This document shows, in pieces, positions 12,101 through 24,104 of a DNA stretch of 64,000 nucleotides. Within the stretch, counting starts at the first letter, position 1, and each line of letters begins with the position of its first letter. Location of the stretch: the NCBI GenBank assembly GCA_030544235.1, contig CM060484.1:20952031-21016030 (forward strand), in the 5' to 3' direction. This DNA comes from Lepturacanthus savala. Lineage: Eukaryota > Chordata > Actinopteri > Scombriformes > Trichiuridae. The position numbers were made by a program, and so were the translations under genes. A model generated the notes under the pieces. The model made no database searches and had not been told where the DNA came from. It was given only the letters and a program-made list of their open reading frames with translations.

Positions 12101-15100
12101 CAACCCCCCCCTGAGGTGAATCTGTGATTAGGAAATAAACTTGACTTGACAGATGCCGACAGCTGCAGCTGGTGTAGCAGACCTGCCGCAGCCAGATCCC
12201 TGCGTAGCAGCTGCAGCTCCTGTTTGAGGCGGATGATTTCTTCTCTCTGGGTGCTGCTCTGAGTCACCTGCTGCTGCAGCTCCTCTACAAACACATGATG
12301 ACGCAGACCAGGGTTCATTATTTATTTTAGGAGCACATTAATGAACATTAGTAGAGAAAACAGTGGTAGATGTGCCAGAGTTAGCAGGGCGGCTAATTTG
12401 CATCTGTAGTCTCTTGGCAGGCAAGAGAAATCAAATAGATCAATCATAGTTCTTATCATCCATGCCCAGAAAAAAAGAACAGATCCACCAATAAACACAC
12501 AGTGACACAGGCAGAGCTAAAATAATACACTATCCTATTTTTTTCATTTTTTTTTTGTTATGTACAATAATAAACTGTTTTTTTAACTTTAGTTGGACTA
12601 AACAAGACACCTACAGAGTCTATGTCACTTTGGTTTCTCAGAAATTATAATGAGATTTATTCAGCAACTGTTTTCTTTCATTTCACAGACAAAATGATTA
12701 ATGAAGAAAACACTGTGCAAGGGGTGGATGGGGGTGATATCTTTTAAATAAGGGGGTTAACAGGACATCTGTCACATCTGGAAGACATTCCTGGTGGTGC
12801 ACTTGTGAAAAGTTGTGAAAAACTGAATTGTGTGAAGAACGAGAAAGCAGAACAAGAGTGAGAATTTCAAACCCATTTCCTGTCTTACTGCCGCACAGCT
12901 GGAGATTCACTGTGACAAGTACATGTGTACTTGTGTACATACATGTGAAAATGTCTCTAAAAGTAGCGTGTGTGTGTTTGTGTTTCTGGAGGCATCTAGT
13001 GGTGAGCTGGTAGGTTGCAGCCAACTGAAGGAGATGCTACACCAGCTGTGAAAAACATCAACATTCATCTCTAGAGTCATTGTTGATTTGTCTGTTCTTG
13101 AGCTACAGTAGAAACATGGCGGCTTCACAGAGGGAGACCCGCTCCTCATGTAGATATAAACAGATCAATGTTAAGTAATTAATTTGTGATGTATATACTC
13201 GTAATATGTAGGTTGTTTGTTTGGTCAATAAAATGTTTTTTCTAAATGTGAAAAAATATCATTCACAACTTCCAAAAGACCAAAGTGACATCTTCAATTT
13301 ATTAATATTATTAATATAATATAAAATAGAGAGATGTCACAAGTTTGACTGAGAGGTATTTGTCTTTATCACTATTTTAACGTGTTGATCAAAATGAATA
13401 ATAGTTTATTTTTCTGTGAATGGATAAATGTACTGATCTCTTAGCTCTAGTGAACTGATTTGTCCCAGCAGGGCGACCGTGGATTGATTCAGTCAAATTA
13501 TTTTAGTTATTAATTGACGTGAATGGTATTTATGAAGCAGGTTCCACTACCTCTCAGCTGTGTGACCTCCTGCTTTGCATCTCTGTAACAGCGTTTTTTT
13601 TCCACCAGGTCTCTCATGAGATCACTTTCCTGAGAGCGACTCTCCATTAGCCGCATCTCACGCTCTCGTAGGCGCCCGGTGAGCTCCACTATTTGACTCG
13701 AGGCCTCGCTCACATCTTTGTCCTGCAGGGAGAAAGCCACGGTGCAGATATGGACCTGTTTTAGGTTTTATTTTCATATTTAATCCATGATGTCAAATTA
13801 GTTGTTGTTGCTAATCATGTTGTATTTATTAGTTTTAGCATTGAGTATGTGTTTCTATTATATTTTTTATGCTGTTTAAAAATCTTCAAAGGATTTTACA
13901 AAATCCCACAAAAATCCAACCTAACTTAATGCTGATCCTCTCAGCTACTGACAAAAAAACAAGACAGTCATATATTAATGGAAGTTATAAAAAAAATATA
14001 TTGTACCTTGAGTTTGAGCATGGAGCTCAGTTCTTCCTTCCTGACCTGCAGAGAACCGACCTGAGCAGACAGAGCCGCGACAGTAGAGTTCAGACTCTTG
14101 TTCTTGTCCTGAAAGACAATATAAACAAAAAACATAAAGCTCTTCATTTACTATACCTGTGCTGAAGTGGAAATGCTTAAGTACTACAATTTTAAAACTT
14201 ATTAGAACTGTGCAAACTTGTTTTATTGCACTGAAACATCAAGAAAAAATTCTGTTCACATTTGGTGAATAAAGCAATTTTTTTCAGTCCACAAATCAGC
14301 CTTGCAGCCATAATTTAGATTTTCCTGTAACCTCTACTGATGCTTTTCACATTTATGATATTTTAGTTTATATAACAGGCCAATTTCACTGAGTAAAGTT
14401 TGTACATGGGTGATTCATGCGTATTCATGTTACCTCATAATCTTGACAAACTTGGCATTGTTGCTGCTGGAGCTGGCTGAGCTGCTGCTGGAGCTGCTTC
14501 TCTCTGGTTTCCACCAGTAAAACACGTTTAGTCAGGACAGAGATCACCTCATTACGCTTCTGCAACTCAGCTGCACAAACAACAAAAACAGCTAAGTTCA
14601 TTTACTGATATACTTTGAACTGTGATCAGTTCAATCTAAGGTAATATAAATGATTCTTATTTTGACTGAATACTAGTTAAAACATACTGATGAATATTTT
14701 ATTCCATTTCTGCCAAGCCTGTTCTGCTAGATGCTGCTAAATCTGACTCAATGCACCTTTAATCAACAATCAAAGTCATTGTATAATGTGTAGATCATGG
14801 ATTGGATGCATTAATTACTCAATTAAGGAAACAATTTTGATATTGAGTTCATCGTTTTAGTCATTTTCTAAGTGGCAGTTTTGAGCGGTTGGTCAGACAA
14901 GTTAGGACACACAGTATGAAGACGTCAACTTTGACCCTTTTCCACTCTTTGATATTTTATAGACAAATTAGTTTAGATCAATTGTGAAATGAAAATAATT
15001 GTTAGTTGCAGCCCTAAACATCTCCCTGTGGCGTCTTTCTCCTCACCATCTGAACGGGAGCACCTCTGCTCCATGGCGAAAACCCTGTGGCGATCCTGTT

Positions 15101-16515
15101 CCCAGGCGTGGAGAAGTTTGCGGTGGGAGGCGGCCATGGTGTTCAGCTCCTTGTCCCGGTCCTTCAGCGCAGCCATCAGCAGCTGCAGCTCCCTCCTCTG
15201 CTTCTGGATGGTGGAGCTGCTCAAGTCCTTCACATAAAAATTTATAACGCACAGGGGGACCAATGACATCTCCATGATGTATGTCAGGATCATAATAAAG
15301 TCTCCTCAGCGATCCGATGTTAATCTCACCTCAGAGTCCTGAGAGGTGGAAGGACAGGGAGGGTCCGCTGGGAGGGGGGCGGGACTTCTCAACCATGGCT
15401 TGGCTGTGTTGTCCATGTTGAAGCTGGTTCTTACAGAGGTTTGACCCAGATGCAGCGGAGCATCACCGTTTTTCTTGAGAGTGACATTAGGCACACAAGT
15501 ATTAGATTATATGAATATGCTATACTATATAATATCTATAGATTTTACCCAGTTTGATTCAATATAGCAGTGACACAATACTAGGTTAACAGTTGGGTTA
15601 TTTATAATGTATTATATCATGATATATGTTTTATATCACAAGTCTTTTCACATTTTAGTATTTGTGTAATTTCCTAGCATCTTCAACATGAACATATTGG
15701 TGTACTGGTAGTTCTATTACATATTTTATTTTTATTAGTTATGGTTAGCTTCAAGGGCTACATTTTCATTCTAATGTAGATGATATGTGTCTTACCAGTG
15801 ATCCTCAACTCTTTTGCACTATATTATATATATTTATTATATCATGTTTTCTATGTCTATGACACATGTTAGAACTGTGTCTTCAGTCCTCTGCCCCATG
15901 GTGTGTGTGTGTGCATGGTCGAGTTGGGAATAGTGCTATCTTAGTCTTTTTGTTGATAAAAAAGATCATCAATAAAGGTATTTATAAAAAATAAAATAAA
16001 AACGAGATGATATCCAGTCTAGGGGGAAAAATTACACAGCCAGCAGTCTTCGATCAAACTAAAATAATAATAAGAATAAAAAAATACTAAAAGTACTATT
16101 TTAAAAGTCCACTGCAAACTAGCTCAGGTTATAATTAATATGGTATGTGTTAAATTCAGGATTATATACTTGTCACAATACAGAAAAGGAGAGGAATACA
16201 TAAAATAATAACCATATAAATACATAAATGTGTCCATTTATTTACCTTTTTATTTATTTGCATATTTATTCGTTTATTACTGCATTTTCATTCTCTCTCC
16301 AAACTTATTTATTTTTGCATTTCCTTTATTGTCCTCCTTTATGTTCTCCTCATTATGCAAAGAAGGGGTCTGTCAACAACAAAATGGGAAACTAAATAAT
16401 AATAATACATGTAAATAGAAATGAAATAAGAAAAAAAAGAGATCTTTTGGGTAATTTGACAGTGTTGTCCTGACCTGTTTAACAGGAGTGCTGTGCCAGA
16501 CTTCAGCTGAAGGAT
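9128..16515 (-). CDS. ccdc62: Coiled-coil domain-containing protein 62 (CCDC62), first coding exon unresolved
   Basis: Family knowledge: testis-enriched nuclear/acrosomal coiled-coil protein, reported as an oestrogen-receptor coactivator. Exons in transcript order: 16475-16515 (tentative), 15330-15473, 15047-15227, 14434-14570, 14007-14108, 13551-13722, 12183-12284, 11487-11575, 10887-10966, 10054-10192, 9128-9277 with TGA at 9128. Phases agree throughout and give about 445 residues, versus 684 in human. Diagnostic segments: STIQKQRRELQLLMAALKDR and DKELNTM near the start, ELQKRNEVISVLTKRV, LSAQVGSLQVRKEELSSMLK, REEIIRLKQELQLL, DELLELAQSKQERT and the C-terminal LQQLLDESRQ. The middle acidic/serine region of mammalian CCDC62 is mostly absent. 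A start codon was not found: exon 16475-16515 needs one base from an upstream exon, so the ATG must lie in an unrecognised exon, or translation starts later at NMDNTAK. Position between hip1r and denr matches human synteny. Confidence 0.85.
14697..14762. repeat. Second copy of the 63-bp repeat at 4088
   Basis: attccatttctgccaagcct ... agatgctgctaaatctgact ... gcacctttaa, roughly 80-85% like the 4088 copy by eye. In a ccdc62 intron. Confidence 0.5.
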
Positions 16516-17239
16516 CTGAAACAAGTCAAAGTCAACGTTAGAAGGTTGAAAATTTGACTGTCATTTTATATTTTAAATAAAAACTGTAAATGTTACTCAA
16601 ACAGGTTTTTGTCTTTTCTAATGGCATGATAGTAGGCAACGTAGACAAAAGGTTTTAAGCAAAAAAAAAATATATGTTTCAAAGTGCTAAAGTGTATATA
16701 TTAGTATATATATAAGTATATATTAAATCTTTCAAGTCTGTAGAATAATCCCCCAAAAAGGAAAGGATAAACATTTTATGGGCATATTTGTGGAAGCAGC
16801 AACTATAACAGCCATTAAAATAATATTTTCTGCAAAGAAACAGAGTACAAAATGAAAAAAATAACATATTTGTTATTGACTCAACTGATATAATTATATG
16901 CATGAAAGGCTTAGGTTAATTGTGTAATTGTGTTAATTGGTGTGATGAGTGTTGTTGCTGAAGATTACCAGAGGAGGAGGAGGAGGAGAGGAGCCTGGCT
17001 GCAGCTGACTATGAGAATCTTCGCCCTTCATCCATCACATCACAGTCAACATTTTGTTGTGATTAACAACGTTGTGAGCATCTTCTGGCTAAGGTTAAAG
17101 TTAGTTTACTATTTGTAGAAGTAACTAAAAGTAAAGATAAGAACAGTTTCTGTAGACTTTTACTTGTTTCTGTAAAAAAAAGTATAGTTGGCTTTTTACG
17201 TTGTTTCAGGTTCAGTTTCTTCCAAGTTTTAAATTAGTG

Positions 17240-17700
17240 AAGCCGATTACGTCACTCCAACGGTCGCACCGGGTCCCGCGGTTCTTTTCAAATTGATTCT
17301 TTCTCTGAACTTTCAAAATAAAACGACATAAAATGCAGTAATTCTGGTGTCAGAGAAAGCAACTAACAACAAATTCTTCGCTACGACTGCGACATGAAAG
17401 TCATTTTGGTAAAACTCCGAGTTGTTTCGTCTGCTCCTTGAAAGACACTCAGCCCACGGACCGGATGTAGGCAAGTCAGCGGTGAGATTTTCAGTATAAA
17501 AGTAGGCTGAACAAACTACTAAACTACTACTACTAACAACTACTAGTTTTGCAAATGCGTATTTACTTTTTGCAAAAGCTTGATGTAGATAACGCGTAGC
17601 TATTTCTAGTCTTTTGGTATTTATTTTTGCATGACAGATTAACTATTGATTGGTGGTTGACGGGAATGTGGGTTACGTGATGGGTGGTACGTCAGCAGTA
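17240..17700 (-). promoter_or_regulatory. Probable ccdc62 promoter/5' exon region
   Basis: A locally GC-richer stretch upstream of the recognised ccdc62 exons. It carries a consensus-like cAMP response element (tacgtcac near 17248), a second partial one near 17690 (tacgtcag) and an ETS-like ccggatgt near 17462. CRE sites suit a testis-expressed gene (inference). No ATG exon with a matching donor could be identified here. Confidence 0.4.
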
Positions 17701-18910
17701 GCAATATCAGATGGTGTTGAATGAATGAACTGAGAGTGACAGCTGAAATACTACAGCTGAAATCCTACTTTGCGGACCACTTTCGATTTTTTTTTTACAC
17801 TGATAATCCATCCGAGATGTAGTTGTTTTAGTGTTTGGAAAGTTAATTCACTGCAATTTTAACTTAACTGCAAATAAATATTTGAAAATAATTTGGACAA
17901 GCCAGGCAGGTAAAAGGATTTTCCCCCTATGCATGTATATCAAGCTTATACTAATTATGTACGTTTACTGCCATACTTTTACTTTTAAAGTAGAGTATTT
18001 TATTGGTATTTCAACTTAAGTAATTGAACTATTTTTTTCACCAATGAGGACACAAATCATGTCAATTCTGTCTTTTTTTTAATTGGATACAGCAAATATA
18101 TGTGCACACATAACACGGGGAATTACAATAATACACATTTCATGCTTTCATATATTTTCATGACAGTAGCATGCTCACTTACCCCTTACACTTTACATTT
18201 ATGAATATATGAACATGTCACACACTTTTCCAGGTTAGGTTGATGTACTCGCATCGTTTATTGCATTTCCTGATGCGCTAAAGTCACTTTTCCCTCCGAG
18301 CGTTTATCTGATTTCTACTCGAAATAGATTTCTAGCAGGTGGCAAAGGCAGGTGGATGTAAATGAGAATTGATAAGATTATATTTACATGACGTTTCCGA
18401 AACACTGAACTAATTGTGAAAGTGGAACTTTTCCACCGTTTTTTTTTTACTCATCGGGAAGAATCAAATATCCAATTTAGAAATCATAAATCATATTCAC
18501 ATCGTGTAAAAGATAAATAGGGAGGATCCTGACAATAAAGGCAAGAAATAATAATAGTATTAAAAGAATGTTAAAGCTAATTTAAAAGTAAATACAAATG
18601 CTTTAAAAGGTGTAATTTTATTTATACCATTTTGAGGTCATTTTTAGTTTTGTAAAAACAAAGGACGAGAAAAAAAGTGTACTAAAAATGTGATTTGGAA
18701 ATAAAAATGTTACATTTACAGTTATTTCATTTAAAATAAAACTTAATCTTCACCCTTTCAAATAATTTAATCTTTTCCAATTTAAAAAGTGCTATATTTC
18801 ATTTTCTACAACATATTAGCATGTTATGTAGTGTTTCTCTAGAATATGGTAATGACAAGGTTTTACTCTGGTCAACATTCTGAATTATTAAACTATTCCT
18901 TCCTTATATT
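17700..18910. other. Intergenic, nothing coding seen
   Basis: AT-rich sequence between the ccdc62 5' region and the hcar 3' end. Several short homopolymer runs but no gene-like open frame, RNA gene or recognised mobile element. Confidence 0.5.
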
Positions 18911-18914
18911 TACC

Positions 18915-18920
18915 TTTATT
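18915..18920 (-). terminator. Candidate poly(A) signal for the hcar gene
   Basis: tttatt on the plus strand, AATAAA on the minus strand, about 175 bases downstream of the receptor stop codon. Confidence 0.45.
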
Positions 18921-19094
18921 ACTTTCTGACTGGTAAAATTACCAATTATTCTATTCTCTACAACCTGCATGTGATAACTAATGTAGGAACTACCGTTAAT
19001 CTTAATGAAATATATTTTCACTTCTATTAACCAAGCCTCCCGAGGGAGTTGTGGAAGCGCACAGCTCTGAGCTGTTCGTTGTTTAACATTAGCT

Positions 19095-20084
19095 TTAATT
19101 CGCTCTACTATCAACAGTGGGAATTCGATTCTCATTTGCATCCAACTGGTCTGTATCATCTTTCCTTCGCAGCAGCTTATTCAGGAGCCTCTTGAAGACG
19201 CCGCTGAAGACTGGGCTCGAGAAATAATAGACGACAGGGTTGAGGACGCTGTTGAAGTAGGTGAAACACACAGACGTGTAGAACGCCAGGTTGGCCTCCT
19301 CGAAGTACTTGCATTCATCGTACCAAATCTTGAGGATCCACACGGCGATGCGTGACACGGTGCTGGGAAAGAAACAGGTGACGAAGATCAGAGCAACAGC
19401 CAAGACGAACTGAACGGCCCTTTTGATCTTCCCCTTTCTGTCCAGGGTCCTGACCCTCAGCTGCCACGTGATCCTGAAGGTGCAGAAGGCCACGATCGCC
19501 GTTGGCAGGAAGAACTGGAGGACGTAGAAAGTGTTGTGCCAGGTGGAGAGGGGGGTGAAGCCCATGCAAATGTTGAAGCTCTCACACTGCGTACGGTTGT
19601 AGTTTTGGAAAAAGTGCTTTTTGGTGAGGAGGTACCCGGTGGCCAGAAAAATTAGGCCCCAGAGGCCAAGGGACACCCAGAGAGCATAGCCCAGGCCCAT
19701 TCGATTGATCCGGTTCAGTGGGTGCACGATCTTGAAGTAGCGGTCGACAGCCACCGCAGTGAGAAAGAAGATCCCTGCCGCGCGGTTGGCAGCCAGCAGA
19801 AAGAGCAGGATCCGGCACAGCGCGTCGCCGTGGATCCAGTCTTTTCCGCGTCTGTAGTAGTCGGCTCTGAACGGGAGGCAGAACAGCACAATGGAGTCGG
19901 CGACAGCCAGGTGAGTCAGGTACACCGAGTTGGGCTTCCACTCGTCCATGTAAAAGACAAACATGCACAGAGCCACTATGTTCCCCAACAGGCCGAACAT
20001 GAACTCTAGGATCAGTACCGGAGGCAAAATCTGGTCCAGGAGGGGCGCCTCGAAGACACAGCAGTCCGGTTTTGAGGCGTTCAT
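19095..20084 (-). CDS. hcar1: Hydroxycarboxylic acid receptor (GPR81/HCAR-type GPCR), single exon
   Basis: Class A GPCR of 329 residues in one exon, as for mammalian HCARs, which couple to Gi and sense lactate, 3-hydroxybutyrate or 3-hydroxyoctanoate at the plasma membrane. N-terminal CC pair (8-9) after an NAS sequon, as in human HCAR2. TM1 has the LLGN motif (N35), TM2 LAVAD (D63), TM3 ends in DRY (114-116). ECL2 holds C167 and C173 with an NRT sequon at 163. TM6 has CFFP (237-240) and TM7 NPVVY (282-286). R101 in ANRAAG aligns with human HCAR2 R111/HCAR1 R99, the carboxylate anchor, and R245 aligns with R251 of HCAR2. IKRAVQF and YYFSSPVF are near identical to HCAR2. The subtype cannot be fixed by eye, so hcar1 is a provisional symbol. 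ATG at 20084 gives a full-length family N-terminus. Located between ccdc62 and denr on the minus strand. Confidence 0.92.
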   Translation of the reverse strand: MNASKPDCCVFEAPLLDQILPPVLILEFMFGLLGNIVALCMFVFYMDEWKPNSVYLTHLAVADSIVLFCLPFRADYYRRGKDWIHGDALCRILLFLLAANRAAGIFFLTAVAVDRYFKIVHPLNRINRMGLGYALWVSLGLWGLIFLATGYLLTKKHFFQNYNRTQCESFNICMGFTPLSTWHNTFYVLQFFLPTAIVAFCTFRITWQLRVRTLDRKGKIKRAVQFVLAVALIFVTCFFPSTVSRIAVWILKIWYDECKYFEEANLAFYTSVCFTYFNSVLNPVVYYFSSPVFSGVFKRLLNKLLRRKDDTDQLDANENRIPTVDSRAN

Positions 20085-20566
20085 CTTTCAGAATGCCACC
20101 GACCGCACTAACACACTCTCACACTCCTGCTGCTTTACATAGTGTCCGCAGACATCCTGAATCAGGTGATATCTTTAGGAAGGATTTATCTTTGCACATG
20201 CAAATGACTCTCAGACAAACAGAGGGTTCATAAGTGCAACGAACATCTGTTCACTGTGCAGCATCTATTGGGAAGTGATATTGACCCAGAGGAGCATGGA
20301 AACAACTGTAAATGTTATCTGTCTGGGGATTTCAGCTTCATTATAAAACTATTATGCTGGGGAATAGACTCACTCAGGGGTATTGAGGGGGACATGTGCA
20401 AAACAACTAACCTGCGGCCGTTTACTCGGATAAAGCAGGGGACTACGACAAATCACAACGCTGAAAGTGTTTAATCGTTTTTGAAAAATAAAGACACACA
20501 CCTGTTGAAAAAGAAAGAAACAAACTTGGAAAGAAGCCGTGAGTGTACAGGCGAAGGAGACTGAAA
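20085..20566. other. Intergenic between hcar and denr
   Basis: hcar upstream flank. No coding potential or RNA gene recognised. The denr transcript probably ends at its right edge. Confidence 0.4.
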
Positions 20567-20572
20567 TTTATT
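20567..20572 (-). terminator. Candidate denr poly(A) signal
   Basis: tttatt on the plus strand (AATAAA on the minus strand), about 240 bases beyond the denr stop codon at 20811. It implies a short 3' UTR. Confidence 0.5.
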
Positions 20573-20810
20573 AGCCTACAGTTTGCTTGAGTGAAGAACA
20601 TTTGGGAGGGATTCACGTCATACCACACCTTTGGCAAACAAGAGAAAGCAGCTATTTAACTAAAAAAAACTGCCAAGTGAGTGGCCAAGTCCGCAGCGTT
20701 TTTTTATGTACAGTAAATAAAATAAGTATAAAATGACTTAATGTGTACATTTGGCCAGGTTGTCGCTGTTACAGGTCACATCCGTTTCAGTAAAAGTGCA
20801 TATTTGGTCT

Positions 20811-23800
20811 TCACTTCTTGACTTCACCCAGATCGTCAATGCTGTCATCGTCCACCTACAAGAGACAAAACAGGACATTCAATGTGTATTTTTAGACTGG
20901 TAATAAACAACATCTGTCCTTGTCTTAGTTTACCTGTAAGTGAGAAAATCTAATAACCTGACAGGGTCCGCCCCCTCATGTGGCATTCAGTGGGTTATTA
21001 AGGCCATAGACATATACCTGTGTATATCTGTTGACTCTTCTGTAAACTCTTGTAAAAACTGAATATAAACAATGTAGCGAGCTTAGTAAACTAACGACAG
21101 TTCCTGACCAGACGTGTCACACTGAGAAAAGGATATAGGTTTCGTTTTGTCTTTTCCTCACTAATGTATTTTTCCCTCTACTGTTGTGGAGCATCATGTA
21201 TTGTCCAGCTTCAGTCCGGCTAAGGCGTAAAAAAATCTATTTCCAATTAAATTATCTAGGTGTATTAATTTGATGAGCAGTCCAACTTGGTCTGATTTCA
21301 ATCCAACTAATTTGTACACATGCATTTTAAAAATTCAACCACAGATTAACACAATAATTACATTTTCTTGAGTGTCACATAAATGTACTGAGAGCAGCAG
21401 ATTTAGGATGTAGGAAACTCATGTTCAATTAGAGTCAATACACACCTGTCACCATTTAAAGTGCCTCTAAATTGTGATAAAGTACAGTTTTCCTAGCCTT
21501 CCTGACATTTTCCAACACAAGCTGTGGTTCACAGAGAGCTTCCAACGTGTCAGAGGGATCTCATTGTCAAGTATAAGTCAGGTGAAGGATACAAAAGAAT
21601 TTCCAAGGAATTTAATATATAACATGGAACATAGTGAAGATTGTCATCATCAAGTGGAGAAAATATGGCAAAATAGTGACATTACCAAGAACAGGAAGCG
21701 AGTCCAAAATTGATAAGACAAGACATCTTCAAAAGAAACCTCAAATTTGACAGCTACAGACAGTAGGAAAGTATTTGAAGTCTCATTAACATTAGTTTTG
21801 GATTTTGTCCAAAACCGCATATTAGACATAGCATAATTATCACATCACGTCCTTGCTGGTTGAAGACGTGTAAAACAGGCCTCAACTCATTTTAAAAACC
21901 TTTGTCTTTCCACAGAATTTGCTAAAAAGACTAAAACCAAAACAAAACGACAATTTTTGTCATCATAGGGAAATGTGATGCGATTAGCATCATAAAATGT
22001 AAATATCGAAGCTTCAATGATAAGGTATTTACATTTTATTTTAGGCTGCCAATGTCAGTTCTGCAACAGTCTCCTCAAAAATAAAAAAGTGCCTATTATT
22101 AAGTTGTAAAACACCACAAAACCATTTACAAAATGTACCATTTATGGAGAAGCTGCTGTTTACTGATAGACTGGAGGCAGCACAGCTTCAAACTCACTGC
22201 AAAATGACTCTTTCACAACCAGTCCTGCCTCAGTAAAACAAAAGTTGAAAACTAAAACAAAAACAGAAAAGTAACAAAATGCACAAAGAGAAGTATCCAA
22301 TAAAAATTGAACCCTAAAGGTCAGGCTGCTCACCTCAGGCCACTTCTCTTGAATGACGTCAATTATGTCGTCTGTAAAATCTCCCTGAATGATTATTTCA
22401 TCCTCTGCTGTAACTGAGGCACCACAAGAGAATTTCTGGGCAAAGAACCGCTGAGCCTCTTTAAGTTCGATGTCTGCAAGGGTCAACACAGGATTCATGT
22501 TAGGAATAAGGTAATACTAAATAAATAAATAAATAACACATTGTGCATAATGAGACACAAACTCTTACCAAATGTTGCCAGGCCGCACACCCGTGTGACG
22601 TATTTCTTCTTGGCTCTAGGGATTTTTGCTATTGTAACTTTCTGAGGCACAGTCTTCTTTTTCTGTTTGATCTGGCCTCTTCCACCTGGAAATGAAATAA
22701 CAGAAACATCCACCAAACTAGGAGCATGCCAACAGATTATCTGACTTCTTCCAACTGTCCAAAATGAAAACAACATGCATGATTACATCTTCACATACAG
22801 AGACCTGTAAAGAATGTGTATCTTGTGCTCAAACACCATAACATACTATAAGAAGCCTGATAAAACTAATTCAGGGAAAAAACAATCATTCTTATATTAA
22901 ACACACCTCTTTTCTGTTTCTTCTTCTCCTCTTCCTCGCCTGCAGGGGGAGCCTCTCCGGGTTCCTGCTTGGGTGCCTTCGCTGCCGGGCCAGTTGGACA
23001 AAAACAAAATAAAAATGTTAAAACCAAAGTAAAATGACCGTTTTAATAAACTGACAAGGATTTTTACCTTTTCTGTGATTATCATTAACTATTTCATTAT
23101 GAAGCCATTTCTCACTCCGTCTATAAAGTAGTGAACTGTGTATTGTGTGTTCAATAGTAAATAAATACCACATCTGTATATCAATAAAAAGAAAATATGA
23201 CTAAATAAATGATAAATAGTGAAACCAATGATATGATGAAACATTATTTTTACCAGATTCAAATCCCACACTGTTTATTCTCATGCCTTCTATATGCCGT
23301 ATATTTAATTTAAAATCTGTACATGTGAACTGAGGAAATATCAAGTAGCATCAGTTAAAATCTTAAAAGACACTCACCTAAAGTCATCCTGGCAAATACA
23401 TCTGGAAAGTTCTTCTCGAGCCACTGCCTGCACTTGGCTGGCTCAGGCATGTACTCACAGTACTGCAGAGACAATGTGTGAATTCAGTTAGAAGTTAAAG
23501 AACAGATTAAATATCCTTAAAAAGCATTTCTGTGAGAGATTTAGTGAAGTGGGTCACACTATAGAATACCCATTTTATTGGATTGGATTTATTGGACTTA
23601 CCTCTGTAGGCAGAGAGCACACTGCAGAGAACGAAAACAACCATTATAATCAAACAATAATTCATAGAACAATTCAAATCTAGTTTTAAAAAATGTAACA
23701 ATTAGAGCTGCAACAATTAGTTAATTGATTAGTCCATTACAAAGATTTTAGCTATTTTCCTAATCGATTCATTATTTTGAGTCATTTCTTTAAGAAGAAA

Positions 23801-24104
23801 AAGCCCAAAAGATTCTAGCTTTTCAGATATCAATATTTCCTGGGTACTATAGTCTTTAGTGATATAAACTGAATATCATTTGGTGGTCAGTGCTGGTGAG
23901 GACAAAAAAAGAAATTTGAGCTTAACTAAACTATTCAATAAGAAAATAAACATCGGCTGCAGCCCCAGTATCAATATAAACCTTGTAAAAAAGCTTATTT
24001 GCTTTACCTCCACAGTAAAGCACTTTCAGTGGGTACTTTGAATCGGGTTCACTGTGCTCTGATCTAATTTCAGAAGAACCCGGTTCCATCTCAGTAGTAG
24101 CCAT
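20811..24104 (-). CDS. denr: Density-regulated reinitiation factor DENR
   Basis: Partner of MCTS1 in ribosome recycling and reinitiation after upstream ORFs; cytoplasmic. Seven coding exons: 24008-24104, 23602-23621, 23378-23462, 22907-22981, 22569-22685, 22334-22473, 20811-20855. They total 579 nt, 192 residues against 198 in human, with every phase matching. The N-terminal cysteine motif ([31 protein letters not shown]) is the MCTS1-binding zinc region. A lysine-rich linker ([18 protein letters not shown]) precedes the SUI1/eIF1-like domain ([57 protein letters not shown]). It ends DDLGEVKK. The ATG at 24104 (MATTEMEPG) lies just inside its exon, after an acceptor; a non-coding exon 1 ends with a GTATGT donor near 25942. 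The only divergence from mammals is in the N-terminal 25 residues and the acidic linker. Confidence 0.96.
23700..23975 (-). repeat. Dispersed repeat A, diverged, in denr intron
   Basis: Begins agagctgcaacaattagtta and shows the A/T-rich gattaat-type ends and the aaaagattctagcttttc core, ending ggctgcagcc. More diverged than the clip1 copies. Confidence 0.45.

Noticed and set aside
19582..20009. Overlapping open frames on both strands of the receptor exon
   Set aside because: Shadows of the GPCR frame; no family similarity, and the receptor explains the codon structure.
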